Counted from the stretch's first letter, positions 10,773 to 20,245 are shown. The stretch: 64,000 nt of DNA from Phocaeicola vulgatus (GCA_022009975.1 CP091733.1:823001-887000); one strand, 5' to 3'. The notes: generated from the letters alone by a model not told the origin. Program-made: numbers and translations.

Positions 10773-12017
10773 TTAATGGCTATGTGAATGGGCGGGTATC
10801 GCATTGGAAGCGGAAGCCAACTTGATTTGGTAGGCTCCTTGGGTCACGACCTCGTCATCAGCTTTCAAGCCGGATAGGATTTGGACCTGCTTCCCGTTGT
10901 CAGCACCGATGGTTACTAGTTGCTTTTTGTAGCAATCTTCGTCCAAGCGGATATAGACCCAATACGACCCTTGCTCTTCTACCAAGGCGGACATGGGCAC
11001 ACTTATGACATTCTCCAGTTGTTTGCCCAACAGGTAGATTTCAACGAATGAACCCGGGATGATGGCTCCTTTGTTGTCAAACTCGAACAAGACCGGGACG
11101 TAGAATGAGTTGCTTCCCGATGATCGCCCGTAAGACAACAAGCGGCCGTTCAGTTGGTCTAACTGGTATACTTGGTCGTCGTAAGGCGTTTTGAAATAGG
11201 CGGAACGGATCAATGGCAGTTGTGCATAATACTTCTCCGACACATCTGCTTTTAGAACCAATCTGTTGTTTTGTGCGATGGTGGCCAAAGGCTGTCCGAC
11301 CGTGGCGTAATCGCCCTCTTTGACTAAGATATTCTTCAAAAAGCCCTGGATGGGAGCTGTTACAGCTACTCCTTTGGCTGAATGTTTCCCTTTGACTGCT
11401 TCGTAAGCCACCTTTGCGTTTTCGTATGCCAACTTAGCCTGCTCGAACTCTTTGTGAAACGATTTTGTCACCAACCAAGTCACTCATGCGTTCGTACTCT
11501 TTCTGTGCTGTCTCGTATGCGATTTTAGCCCGTGAAGCCACGTCTCCATCGGATAGGTTTTCCGATGCTAACGAGAGGACGGTTTCTCCTTTGCGCACGG
11601 CTGTTCCGTCAACAAAACGGGTAGATCCCAATGTCACGATGCCCGGTACGGTTGCTACCAAAACGGACTCGGATCCTTGGGCAGCTTGGATTTGCCCGCT
11701 CGTCTTGATGACTTCGGCAAGGGGGCTGGAGCGACTTTTTCAGTCATCAAACCGACTGCCTCTGCATTGGCTTTCTTGAACACAATTTCTCCGGCTGCAT
11801 GTTCGTGTCCATGGTCATGTTCATGCGCTTCGTGATTGTGTCCTTCATGGTCATGCCCTTTGTGATCATGGTCGTGGTCATGTTCGTGTTCATGCGCATG
11901 TGCATGTGCTTCTGTATGATCATGGTCGTGTTCGTGTTCATGCCCGGTATGTGTATGTTTCCCGCCACAGCTGCATAACATCGCAACCATGACAAATGTC
12001 AAATATATTCTTTTCAT
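10773..12017 (-). CDS. Efflux RND periplasmic adaptor with His-rich N-terminus, CusB type (two frameshifts)
   Basis: Membrane-fusion protein of about 414 residues linking pump and outer-membrane channel. It starts with a lipoprotein signal (lipobox LCSC), then a 55-residue segment with about 24 histidines in HEHDH/HAH repeats, an evident metal-binding tail. The HlyD core follows: GIVTLGSTRFVDGTAVRKGE (lipoyl-like half), a coiled coil, then PIQGFLKNILVKEGDYATVG (second half) and the beta-barrel. Frame changes lie near 11720 (one base missing before AEVIKTSGQ) and near 11465 (one extra base in an A-run before EFEQAKLAY). The protein ends SHSH. Context with the RND pump and outer-membrane factor is decisive for function. 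Confidence 0.88.
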
Positions 12018-12081
12018 GAAATATAAATGTAAATGTAATAGTTTGAAATATAATTAAATAAAGCGTAGTAAGCCCGAATGG

Positions 12082-12468
12082 TCAGGCGATAGTAATGCCT
12101 GTCACAGGTGGTGCGCGGAGTCCCTTCGCTTTTCCTATCCAGACATCATGGAGCGATTCGATATAAACCGTCCCTGTCCTGTTAGGAAGCAGGAAATAGG
12201 GGGCGGTATGGGTATATTCAAACAGGGTAGACAAGGGTGATAAAAGGACATACAAGTTGTGCTCAATCACATGCTTGTCGATAGTTGGATTCAATGCTTG
12301 GTTGTGGTCTGTGCATCCTGTGTCCTCGGTATGGCGATGGGAATGGTGGTCGGCAGAAGCCCCGAATATCCATTCAATGCACGGCAAACCATTGCTATGG
12401 TGGTGATGGGGGATGGCAACAGAAAGCAGCAAGAAGAAGCTTGCCACCAACACTACATAATAGGCCAT
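12082..12468 (-). CDS. Small His-rich exported protein of metal-efflux operon (DUF6769-like)
   Basis: Protein of 128 residues with one N-terminal hydrophobic segment (YYVVLVASFFLLLSVAIP) followed at once by HHHH and a later cluster DHHSHRH with cysteines at CIEW and GCTD. The pattern and its place as first gene of a cation-efflux operon match small Bacteroidetes proteins annotated, from memory, as DUF6769. A periplasmic or membrane-anchored metal-binding or sensing role is inference. It follows a strong promoter and lies 64 nt before the adaptor gene. Confidence 0.7.
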   Translation of the reverse strand: MAYYVVLVASFFLLLSVAIPHHHHSNGLPCIEWIFGASADHHSHRHTEDTGCTDHNQALNPTIDKHVIEHNLYVLLSPLSTLFEYTHTAPYFLLPNRTGTVYIESLHDVWIGKAKGLRAPPVTGITIA

Positions 12469-12512
12469 TTCTCTTTAATCCTCATCTCCGTTTTTATGAA
12501 AAAATATTTTTA

Positions 12513-12542
12513 CAAAGATACAACGGTTTTGTCTAATTGCAA
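12513..12542 (-). promoter_or_regulatory. Promoter of the metal-efflux operon
   Basis: Minus strand: TTG at 12542-12540, 19-bp spacer, TATCTTTG at 12520-12513, a full match to the Bacteroidetes consensus, 45 bp upstream of the first gene of the efflux operon. Confidence 0.75.
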
Positions 12543-12573
12543 GTGTTTCGGGCAAAAAAATGGTGGTGTATTT

Positions 12574-13869
12574 CTATTTGAAATCAGAGATCCACTGTTG
12601 CATCTTCTCCAACACTTTTGGGTCGATGGTCTCCTCGATGTCCCGGTATTCGCAGGTCATTCCTGTCTGGCAATGTTGGAACAGGTGGTTGACACCTTCG
12701 ATTGCTTCCAATTTGTTCTTTGCGTTCTTGGGTAAGCCGCGGCGCAGTGCATCCAAATTACTCTCATATTCCACTTGCATATCCTTGGTGCCGTTAAGGG
12801 CAAGGACAGGACAAGAAATGCTTCCTAATAGCGGACGGGAATCCAAAGTCAGGAAATACTTCAGGTAAGGCAACTGGAGCTGCATCGTCACAGCTGTCAG
12901 GTTTTGAGCCAACGCAGCGGGAAGGTTGTATTGGCTTGCCGGGGGTATTGGAGTTCCGGCTGTAGACGCATCAAAGACTTCGCCGAGAGCCTTACAATAG
13001 GAGTCCACTGTCGCTGAAGGAATGCCGGAAGCTGCAAGTGAAATGCGGTTTTGCCATATCAGCGTCTCTCTGCCGGAAACTGCCATTCCTGCAAGGGATA
13101 CGATGAAATCCGCCTTTTTCTCTGCTGCCAGCATCAGTGCGATGGTGCCGCCTTCGCTATGTCCGATTATGCCTACTTTGTCGAACCGTTTCCTTAGCAG
13201 TTGGATGCCGGAAAGGGCATCGTTCTTTAAATCTTCCGTAGTGCAGTTGATGACATCTCCGGTGGACTCGCCAAAACCGCGGTCGTCATAACGGAGAGTG
13301 GCTATTCCGGCACGAGCCAAGGCGTCCGCAATAACAGCAAAGGCTTGTGCTCAAATATCTCCTCGTCCCTGTTCTGGAAGCCGCTGCCAGTGACCATGAT
13401 GAGGACGGGTGTTTTGCGAGACCATCCATTCGGCAATACCAATGTGCCTTTTAGAACCGCATTTCCGTTGTTGAAAGATACCTCTTCCCTGGGCATACGG
13501 GAATGGAGCTTTCGGGGTCTGGGGTCGATTGAGTTTCTCTGCTCCGGGAAGAAGGGTCAGCGGAAGAGAGGCGCCCAACTGCTTGAAAGTCCCCTCGATT
13601 TGCCCGTTCGTCCACAAACCTTCGTAGGAAACACCGATAGCAGGTACCTTGATGGTAATATTCCCGTTATCCGTTCTTGTGACTTGGATGGGAATCCCTT
13701 TCACTCCCTGGTCTGGCGAATCCATTGTTGGATTTTCCTCGTCAAGATGGAAAACGAGCGATAGTTTGCTGCCTTGGACATCCAATTTGCCAGACCATGT
13801 GCCGGTTTGTGCATCGGAAAACGTAGCCACGGATAGCAGCACGGCAACGGTTATAAAGCATCTTTTCAT
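12574..13869 (-). CDS. Exported alpha/beta hydrolase, S33-like (two frameshifts)
   Basis: About 431 residues: signal peptide (MKRCFITVAVLLSVATFSDA), an N-terminal beta-rich domain (residues about 22-140, GTWSGKLDVQG onward, ending KAPFPYA), then an alpha/beta hydrolase. The oxyanion-side motif LIMVTGSGFQNRDE, the DDRGFGESTG loop, nucleophile elbow GHSEGG, acid in NGTKDMQ and histidine in EGVNHLFQ form a complete catalytic triad. Frame changes occur near 13491 (one extra C in CCC) and 13339-13341 (one T missing), cancelling each other. An ATG further upstream (13917, MMIAKQ) is an alternative start. Substrate unknown: esterase or peptidase are both possible. Confidence 0.82.
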
Positions 13870-13990
13870 CAGGCAAGTGAATAAATGTCGATGGATTTGT
13901 TTTGCAATCATCATAATCCTTTCTGTTTTTAAGTAAATACTATTCCGGTTTAAACATGCCGACTGGTTCTTAAATTCATGCCGAGGAATT

Positions 13991-14076
13991 TTCAAAAACG
14001 TCCAATGTTTTTTCAAAAACGTCCGATGTTTTTCCCAAAACGTCCAATGTTTTTTTCAAAACAACGGTTGTTTTCC
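13991..14076. repeat. Array of four tandem short palindromes (copy A)
   Basis: Four imperfect 19-22 bp units in a row, each a hairpin of A-run, CGTCCAATG (or CGTCCGATG), T-run; the fourth unit has ACAACGGTTGT as its core. The whole array reappears in inverted orientation at 42451-42560. Not coding. Could act as mRNA 3' hairpins, attenuators or a dispersed repeat family. Confidence 0.75.
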
Positions 14077-14235
14077 ATCTGAAAACACCTTTGCAAGAAC
14101 AGTATCGAACGAACTTCGTATTGTTAGGGGCGAAGATACGATAATTTTTTCTGCCATTTCCTGCACAATCTTGTACTTTCTTGTTTATAGATGCGTTTTT
14201 AACCTATTTTTACTTTGATGCAGACAGCCCAAAAA

Positions 14236-14540
14236 GTATTTTCCAGATGGAGTATAATTGCAGGAAAATGCGTTAAAACAGGAGAAATGTATGCAAATGA
14301 TGCGCAAAAACAGGAAAAACAGATGTGAAAACGCAAAAAATGCACGCAAAAATGCGAAAAAGCCTGCAATTTTAGCTGAAAAGGGAAAAAAGCAGAAGGA
14401 GGAGGTGGATAAAAACGTTGAAATGAAGAATTGTATGCAAAAACGCGAAAAATGCACGCAAAAATGCAGAAATTGCATACAAAAACGCGGAAAACTCTGC
14501 ATTTTTAGCCAAAAAGGGAAAGGAAGGGGAAGGAGAGGAT
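14236..14540. repeat. Purine-rich low-complexity repeat region
   Basis: The plus strand is strongly A/G biased and contains two imperfect copies of a block with TGCACGCAAAAATGC followed by a GC(C/T)TGCA(A/T)TTTTAGC and AAAAGGGAAA. Frames on both strands are open but encode only Lys-rich or Phe-rich low-complexity strings with no recognisable domain, so I treat it as non-coding. The remaining stretch 14541-14790 is AT-rich with no feature I can name. Confidence 0.55.
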
Positions 14541-14791
14541 AAAGGAGAGAATAGAAGAGGAAAGAAAAGAATAAAAGGAGGAATTCACTCATGAATAAAT
14601 TCATTCCTGAATTTTTTTGAATTATAATTATTTTTCCCTCTCTCTTTATAAAGAAAAAGAAAGTGTAAAGAAAAAGAAAATTTTTCTCTCCCCCTTTTCT
14701 TTTGGGTTAAAATTGAAGTAATAAAAAGTAAAACTTAGCAAATGATTGTTAAGTAAATAAATGTTAATCTGAAAATAAAAAGTCGTTTTAC

Positions 14792-14822
14792 TTGCTTTCG
14801 CTAAATTCAGGTTGTATCTTTG
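14792..14822 (+). promoter_or_regulatory. Orphan-looking promoter upstream of a 200-nt leader
   Basis: TTG at 14792-14794, 20-bp spacer, TATCTTTG at 14815-14822. A GGAATC...GATTCC stem follows within 30 bp. The nearest gene start is at 15069, and a second promoter lies closer to it, so this may drive a leader or a small RNA. Confidence 0.5.
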
Positions 14823-15031
14823 CGGAGGAATCAAAAAAGGGAGTAGATTCCGAACGGGATGGTGAACGAAAAATAAATTTAACAAAACGAACTGTGATAA
14901 TTTAAAAAACAAACATTTTTTCCAAAACAACAAGCTGCACTGGAATTTTAGCAAAAAAACTTATTGGCACGGCAAAAGTCGCATAAAGCGAAGGGATGTT
15001 GACGACTTATCGGGGATTGTGTTCTTTTTGC

Positions 15032-15039
15032 TATATTTG
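15032..15039 (+). promoter_or_regulatory. -7 element (TATATTTG) before the radical SAM gene
   Basis: TATATTTG matches TAnnTTTG, 30 bp before the ATG. The upstream TTG at 15017 is too close for the standard spacing, so only the -7 half is convincing. Confidence 0.45.
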
Positions 15040-15068
15040 CCGGCTAATAGCAAGAAGAGACGAAAAAG

Positions 15069-16001
15069 ATGGCGCAACAGAAAAGATATAACGAATTCAG
15101 TGGTTTCCTGAAGCAGATATTTCCGGTCAAAGTGCAGAAAATATCGGTCAACGCAGGTTTTACTTGTCCTAACAGGGACGGGACGAAAGGGTGGGGAGGC
15201 TGCACCTATTGCAACAACCAGACATTCAGCCCTGAATATTGCCATACGGAAAAGAGCGTGACGGAGCAGTTGGACGAAGGAATCCGTTTCTTTTCCCGCA
15301 AGTATCCGGAAATGAAGTACCTTGCCTATTTCCAAGCTTACACGAATACTTACGATGCTACGGAAAAGCTGATTGTCAAATATGAAGAGGCGTTGGCATA
15401 TCCCGATGTGGTGGGATTGATTGTCGGGACTCGTCCCGATTGTATGCCAGATGATTTGCTGGATTATTTCGACCAGCTTGCCCGCCGGAAATTCGTCATG
15501 ATTGAATACGGACTGGAAAGCACGTTGGACAAAACTTTGCAGCGGATTAACCGGGGGCACACACACGAGGAGTCGGAAGAGGCAATCCGTAAGACAGCTG
15601 CCCGTGGCATTCCGGTCGGTGCCCATCTGATTTTGGGACTGCCGGGCGAGAGCCGGGAGGAGATTATCGGTCATGCCGCCCGCATATCCGAGCTTCCGTT
15701 GACTACGTTGAAGCTGCACCAGTTGCAATTGATACGGAACACACGGATGGCGCATGAGTTTGCAGAGGACCCAACCGGCTTCCATCTGTACGAAGTGGAC
15801 GAATACATCGATTTGGTGATTGATTTCGTGGAACGTTTGAACCCTCGTTTTGTCGTGGAGCGATTCGTCTCCCAGTCCCCGAAGGAGTTGCTTATCGCTC
15901 CGGATTGGGGATTGAAGAATTATGAGTTCACAGCAAAAGTAGACAAGCGTTTTGAAGAAAGAAATAGCTGGCAAGGGAAGTTCTTTGAAGAAAAGAAATG
16001 A
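15069..16001 (+). CDS. TIGR01212-family radical SAM protein (YhcC-like)
   Basis: Radical SAM enzyme of 310 residues. The cluster-binding cysteines appear as CPNRDGTKGWGGCTYC (residues about 34-49; the long CX12CX2C spacing is typical of this family, not the classic CX3CX2C). The glycine motif GLESTLDKTLQRINRG and the segment GAHLILGLPGE are also family hallmarks. E. coli YhcC is the best known relative; its substrate is not established here. The gene's last 44 bp (15958-16001) plus 7 bp beyond the stop are duplicated at 23324-23374, so this 3' end is the apparent insertion target of the adjoining island. Confidence 0.88.
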   Translation: MAQQKRYNEFSGFLKQIFPVKVQKISVNAGFTCPNRDGTKGWGGCTYCNNQTFSPEYCHTEKSVTEQLDEGIRFFSRKYPEMKYLAYFQAYTNTYDATEKLIVKYEEALAYPDVVGLIVGTRPDCMPDDLLDYFDQLARRKFVMIEYGLESTLDKTLQRINRGHTHEESEEAIRKTAARGIPVGAHLILGLPGESREEIIGHAARISELPLTTLKLHQLQLIRNTRMAHEFAEDPTGFHLYEVDEYIDLVIDFVERLNPRFVVERFVSQSPKELLIAPDWGLKNYEFTAKVDKRFEERNSWQGKFFEEKK

Positions 16002-16008
16002 TATTCGG
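15958..16008. repeat. Left 51-bp direct repeat of the island (att-like)
   Basis: Covers the last codons and stop of the radical SAM gene. It matches 23324-23374 at 49 of 51 positions; both end in ATGATATTCGG, after which the sequences diverge. The pattern (gene 3' end restored on one side, duplicated on the other) is that of a site-specific integration. Confidence 0.8.
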
Positions 16009-16140
16009 GAACTTCCATGAGAGTACCAGAAAAATAAATTCGGAAAATATAATCACCAAGATTTGAAAGATCATAATCTTGCGAAGGAATGCTTAACACA
16101 AAGATTTGGGTAAATATCTTTAGAAATATTCTTGATTATA

Positions 16141-16181
16141 ACAATACTTCGGTAAATTTTTACCGAAAAATTAAAAATTAA
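16141..16181. repeat. 41-bp direct repeat with palindrome (copy 1)
   Basis: Contains the hairpin TTCGGTAAATTTTTACCGAA followed by AAAATTAAAA. It differs at a single base from 18746-18786 and abuts the left end of the ISL3 element exactly. Confidence 0.75.
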
Positions 16182-17483
16182 GGCTCATCCGACATTTCGA
16201 GTGATAGTGTCCTAAAAAGGAAAACCGCTGAACAAATTGTATATTTGAATAACGATAAACAAATGTACAGTTATGAACAGCTGTTTTCTATATCATGCTT
16301 GGGGGCTTTATACCCACAAATGCACTCGTGAAGAATACAATGGTAACACAATTATCTTACATGTAGAAGCGAAAGAACGTGAAAAAGAATGTCCGAAGTG
16401 TGGGCATCGTCATTTGGTCAAGAATGGTTTTCGTATTCGTGACTTTATTGGTCTTCCGATAGGTGGAAAGAAGGTGATAATTCGTATGAAAGTCCAACGT
16501 TACAAATGCAAGAACATGGATTGTGATTACGACCGCCAGGAGAAGATACCTTTTGTAACAGACAGTTGTGGCTATACCCACCGTTTCGCAAAATATGTAG
16601 TCAATCTGTTGCGGGGCATGACTTTGAAAGATACCGCCAATTTATTGGGCGTATCATGGGATACCATCAAATAGATACATACCCGCTATCTTGAAAACCA
16701 TTATGCCCCTCCATCTCTTGAAGGTGTAGACAGTATAGGCATAGATGAGTTTGCTGTCCGTAAAGGGCATGTGTACAAGACAATCGTGGTTGACTTGAAA
16801 ATCGGCCGTATCATATATGTCGGGGACGGCAAGGGAGCAGATGCCTTGGAAGGATTTTGGAAATGGATTGAAAGAAAAGGCATTGATATCAGGTATGTTG
16901 CAATAGACCTCTCGGTGGCTTTCATATCATCGGTATATGAAAATTGCCCGAATGCGGCACATGTGTTTGATTATTTCCATGTAGTAAAGCTTATGAACGA
17001 AAAATTGGATGAAATACACCGGGTACAATACAGTATGGAAAAAGACATCAATAAACGCAAGGTACTGAAAGGCACACGATACCTGCTGTTGAGTAATGGA
17101 GAGGATATTTTTGACAAGGAGTATAAGACAAGGTTTGACTATGTATTAGAAATGAACAAGCCTCTGTCACTGAAAGAGCAACTCCGGGAGATTTGGTCCC
17201 AGATTAATAAGGACGAAGCTGAAAAGATTATGCTTGATTGGATAAGGCAAGCTCAGGAGAGCAAGGTTCAGCAACTGGTAAAAATGGCTGCTACCATAAT
17301 GGCACACAGAACCGGTATAACTTGCATGGTATGATTGCCATATCTCGACAGGAAAAGTAGAGGGTATCAATAAAAATAAAGGTAATAAAAAGAACAGCAT
17401 ATGGATTTAGGGATGAACATTACTTTAAACTAAGATTATATGCCCTGCATGATTGCCGTATCACTCGAAATATCGGATGAACC
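16182..17483 (+). mobile_element. ISL3-family insertion sequence, degenerate
   Basis: 1302 bp bounded by 25-bp terminal inverted repeats: GGCTCATCCGACATTTCGAG at the left and GGTTCATCCGATATTTCGAG (read inward) at the right, two mismatches in 25. AAAAATT occurs just outside both ends, a possible imperfect target duplication. The single gene is an ISL3 transposase with several disabling changes. Confidence 0.85.
16273..17480 (+). pseudogene. ISL3-family transposase, broken
   Basis: About 402 codons. N-terminal zinc finger CPKCGHRHLVKNG with a second cysteine pair CKNMDCDY, then an HTH (LKDTANLLGVSWDTIK) directly followed by an in-frame TAG at 16672, after which the same frame continues IHTRYLENHYAPPSLEG. 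The DDE core shows SIGIDEFAVRKGHVY, the aspartate in YVAIDLS and the stretch HVFDYFHVVKLMNEKL. Near 17319 and again in the A-run about 17370 the frame shifts; beyond them the C-terminus KRTAYGFRDEHYFKLRLYAL can be followed to a stop at 17478. One nonsense and two frame changes make it inactive as sequenced. Confidence 0.85.
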
Positions 17484-17696
17484 AAAAATTCCTCCGAAAG
17501 CGGTTATGTTTTGATTTTTAATTGCTACTTTTGTTTTCATATCGTGTGGAACCTTGGTTTGGTATTTCGCAGCACTAAGATAAGTGATTCCAACGATATA
17601 GTCTAATCCTATGAAATATATTTATTTTCAATGGATTAGACTTTTAAAAAATAAAATTGCTGCGGAATTAAGGATTAACATCTAAATATCAAATCA
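17484..17696. other. Intergenic stretch with inverted repeat, leader of small gene
   Basis: No gene. Contains TACTTTTG at about 17524 (a -7-like element) and an inverted repeat GTCTAATCC...GGATTAGAC spanning roughly 17600-17642, just before the small downstream gene. Possibly its promoter and leader. Confidence 0.4.
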
Positions 17697-17913
17697 ATGG
17701 CAAGAGCATTTAAGGTTAACCCCCAAAAGGGCTAAACGATCAAACGGAACCATTCTGACTCCCGAAATGGAAGTTATTGTCACTACCCCATACAGTTCTC
17801 CTTTCTCAAACGGAGGCAAAGAGGTACAAGAAGTCTATATGCGTTTATATGGCTTTGACTATAAAAAAGCTTGTTGTTCACAAGGTGATTTCAACTATAA
17901 GGAGTTGAAATGA
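17697..17913 (+). CDS. Small DUF6140-like protein (one frameshift)
   Basis: About 71 residues after removing one C from the run CCCCC at 17720-17724: MARAFKVNPKRAKRSNG, then TILTPEMEVIVTT, SNGGKEVQEVYMRLYG and a final KKACCSQGDFNYKELK. The NGG-x-EV...YG pattern resembles small Bacteroidetes proteins listed as DUF6140, which are often found on mobile elements; the match is from memory. Function unknown. It sits 34 nt before the next gene and may share its transcript. Confidence 0.55.
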
Positions 17914-17947
17914 TAAATAAGAATAATGTTTACAAATAGTATGATTT

Positions 17948-18733
17948 ATGATAGATTATAGAGCATTTGAAGAACAATTGTTTACAAAATGGCAATCCCG
18001 TTCGCAGGAAATGGAAGATGGAGATGAATTTGTTCCAGACGGACTACTGTACCGGGGAGATTTCTTTTATGATGAATGGGGAAATTGGGAACGCAGGCCC
18101 GGGGATGAAGTTGAAAAGTGGACGTATTGCCCCATGCGTTTATTGATTATTACAAAAGACTTGAACGATGAGGAACCTTGGGATATACGAGCTGAAACAG
18201 GACGTAAAAATTCATCAGGGAAAGAAAATGTCATCATTTCTGCTTCGTTTTATAAAAATTTGATGCGATGGGCTTATGGCTTATTAATAGTTAATGAAGG
18301 AAAAGCAATACCATCATTTGAAGCTGTCAACCAGCAAGATGTATATCAACCATTTTATGATGAAAAGCCCATAGCACGGATCAATTGTAAAAAACAATTA
18401 GGGGGAAGTTCTATTTCTCCTCAAAAGCTGAAAAGCTATTTAAATCGTTATCAAGATTTGTTGTTAGAACAGATTAGATTTTATGATGCAGACATTTTGC
18501 TTTGTTGTGGTGGAAGTGATTTGATAAAAGACTTTATTCACGAGAATTACTTGCCAGATTTAGTATATGTAAATGACTGGATGTATTATTCTATTTCGAC
18601 CAATAAATTGGTAGTGAATAGTTGGCATCCTTGTTATAGAAATGATACTCATCAAAATATGTATGAAGAAATGATGGCAAACTATGGGGATTTTTTAGAA
18701 AAATATCCTCAATTTATTTATAATCATAGATAA
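17948..18733 (+). CDS. Uncharacterised protein with uracil-DNA-glycosylase-like motifs
   Basis: Complete gene of 261 residues, no signal peptide or membrane segment. I do not recognise a named family. Several features recall the uracil-DNA glycosylase fold: MRLLIITKDLNDEEPWD near residue 62 (compare the water-activating loop), INCKKQLGGS near 140, DADILLCCGGSD near 178 and VVNSWHPCYRND near 221 (compare the HPS leucine loop). The canonical catalytic residues are not clearly conserved, so an enzymatic claim would be overreach. Codons are AT-rich compared with neighbours. Its position between two insertion elements, beside methyltransferases, suggests an accessory or defence-related cargo gene. 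Confidence 0.55.
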   Translation: MIDYRAFEEQLFTKWQSRSQEMEDGDEFVPDGLLYRGDFFYDEWGNWERRPGDEVEKWTYCPMRLLIITKDLNDEEPWDIRAETGRKNSSGKENVIISASFYKNLMRWAYGLLIVNEGKAIPSFEAVNQQDVYQPFYDEKPIARINCKKQLGGSSISPQKLKSYLNRYQDLLLEQIRFYDADILLCCGGSDLIKDFIHENYLPDLVYVNDWMYYSISTNKLVVNSWHPCYRNDTHQNMYEEMMANYGDFLEKYPQFIYNHR

Positions 18734-18745
18734 AGTATTTAATAT

Positions 18746-18786
18746 ACAATACTTCGGTAAATTTTTACCGAAAAATTAAAAGTTAA
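18746..18786. repeat. 41-bp direct repeat with palindrome (copy 2)
   Basis: Same 41 bp as 16141-16181 with one A-to-G change; follows the uncharacterised gene by 12 bp. A separate stem GAACCGGC-AAAA-GCTGGTTC follows at 18793-18812. The remainder to 18907 shows nothing coding. Confidence 0.75.
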
Positions 18787-18907
18787 ACAATAGAACCGGC
18801 AAAAGCTGGTTCGAAAACACTAAAGAGGTCATTGAAATGTTGTCAAAAACGAATGGTTAAGCATGAAGAAATGTGCTGAAAAAAGAGTGCTAACCTGCTG
18901 ATAATAA

Positions 18908-20245
18908 AGGTAAAAAGTATTGCATAAATCATTGATTTTTAGTAAATTAGAAGTATATCACCCCTTCTGATTATGACTAAAGAAACACTCCTTATGCAAT
19001 ACCAATTTGAGTGCCTCTCGGCTCTCAAATCAGTCGTGAATATACACAAACCTTTCGAAAAGACCTTTATGGATGCAATGATATTATTCATGGCCATCCC
19101 AGATCGTATAAATTTCCTCCAATTAGGCAGATATGGCTGTTTTTCAGAACAGACATACCGTCACCTTTTTGAGAATGAAACTTTCGACTGGTTTGCGTTC
19201 AACGGCTCTATCATCAGCAAGCATCTCATAGGTAAAAGATAAGTCATCGCCATCGATCCTTCCTATATCCCCAAGTCCGGTCATAAGGCACCTTGGATTG
19301 GTTACTTCTGGTCAGGCTGTGCCGGGGATTATAAGCGTGGATTGGAAATCATGGGCATCGGTGTCATAGACATCGACAACCATGAATGCATGACTTTAGG
19401 TTCCATTCAGACACCGGATTGTAAAATCTTGGATAATATGGACAAGAACCTCGTTGACTGGTACAGCAGCTATCTTATCAGTAGAAAAGACAAGCTACAG
19501 GGCATATCCAGAACGGTGGTTGCAGACGCATTCTTTTCCAAGGGAACTTTCATAAGCCCTATGTGCGAGAACAATTTCCACGTCATCAGCCGCTTTAGGA
19601 ACGATGTAATCCTGTACTATCCGACATTGGAAAAGAAAACAGGGAAACGTGGTCCTCCCAAGTGGTTTGACGGCAGGATTGACTTTGCCAATCTGGATCT
19701 GACCCGATGCAAGGAATACGAGGTGAACAAAGGAAAGCTATACGGATTGAGGGTATATGCAAAAGCTCTCAAAAGGTATGTTTCCTTAGCCATCTGGTAT
19801 CCGATGGACGGGAGGACAGACAAGTGGCAACTTTACTTCTCTACAGACGATTCGATGGATGGACGTGAGGTTCTGGATTATTACAGAACCAGGTTCCAGC
19901 TGGAATTTTGCTTTAGAGATGGCAAGCAGCATGCGGGAATCACCAACTGTCAGTCAACCGACTTCAGAAAGTTGGATTTTCACTTCAATGCGTCGCTTGC
20001 AGCTGTCAACTTGGTCAAAGCCGCATGTAAGAGGCTCGGAATAACCTATTCCATATCCTCCTGCAAGTCTTTCATACACAATGCTTATATGCTTGAACGA
20101 TTTATTTGCGTGTTTGGGATTAGCCCAGACCCGCAAGTTATTGACAAACTTTTCAAAGAACTCATTTTATTTACTGCCAGAGCCGCTTAGGCTTGGCTAT
20201 TTTAACGAACTATTGGATATATCTGACAAATAAATATTAGTAATT
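18908..20245 (+). mobile_element. IS4-type insertion sequence (ends tentative)
   Basis: The transposase gene is flanked by the 12-bp direct repeat TGCTGATAATAA (18896-18907 and 20246-20257), a plausible target duplication for this group, giving an element of about 1338 bp. I could not see convincing terminal inverted repeats, so the borders rest on the direct repeat alone. Confidence 0.55.
18973..20190 (+). pseudogene. IS4-superfamily transposase with in-frame stop
   Basis: 405 codons in one frame interrupted by TAA at 19240-19242, directly before VIAIDPSYIPKSG, which carries the first catalytic aspartate. The second aspartate is in VVADAFFSKG, and the IS4 YREK signature is intact: YRTRFQLEFCFRDGK has Y-2-R-3-E-6-K spacing. 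A CAA-to-TAA change would explain the stop. Otherwise the gene is complete, so inactivation looks recent, or the base is wrong. Confidence 0.85.

Noticed and set aside
13991..14076. CRISPR array
   Set aside because: Units are 19-22 bp palindromes with no separate spacers and no Cas genes; unit sequences are nearly identical.
14185..14604. Phe-rich membrane protein of 139 residues on the minus strand
   Set aside because: Composition is simply the complement of A-rich low-complexity DNA; no domain and no plausible start context.
18793..18812. Rho-independent terminator after the uncharacterised island gene
   Set aside because: The stem GAACCGGC/GCTGGTTC is sound but no T-run follows on the plus strand.
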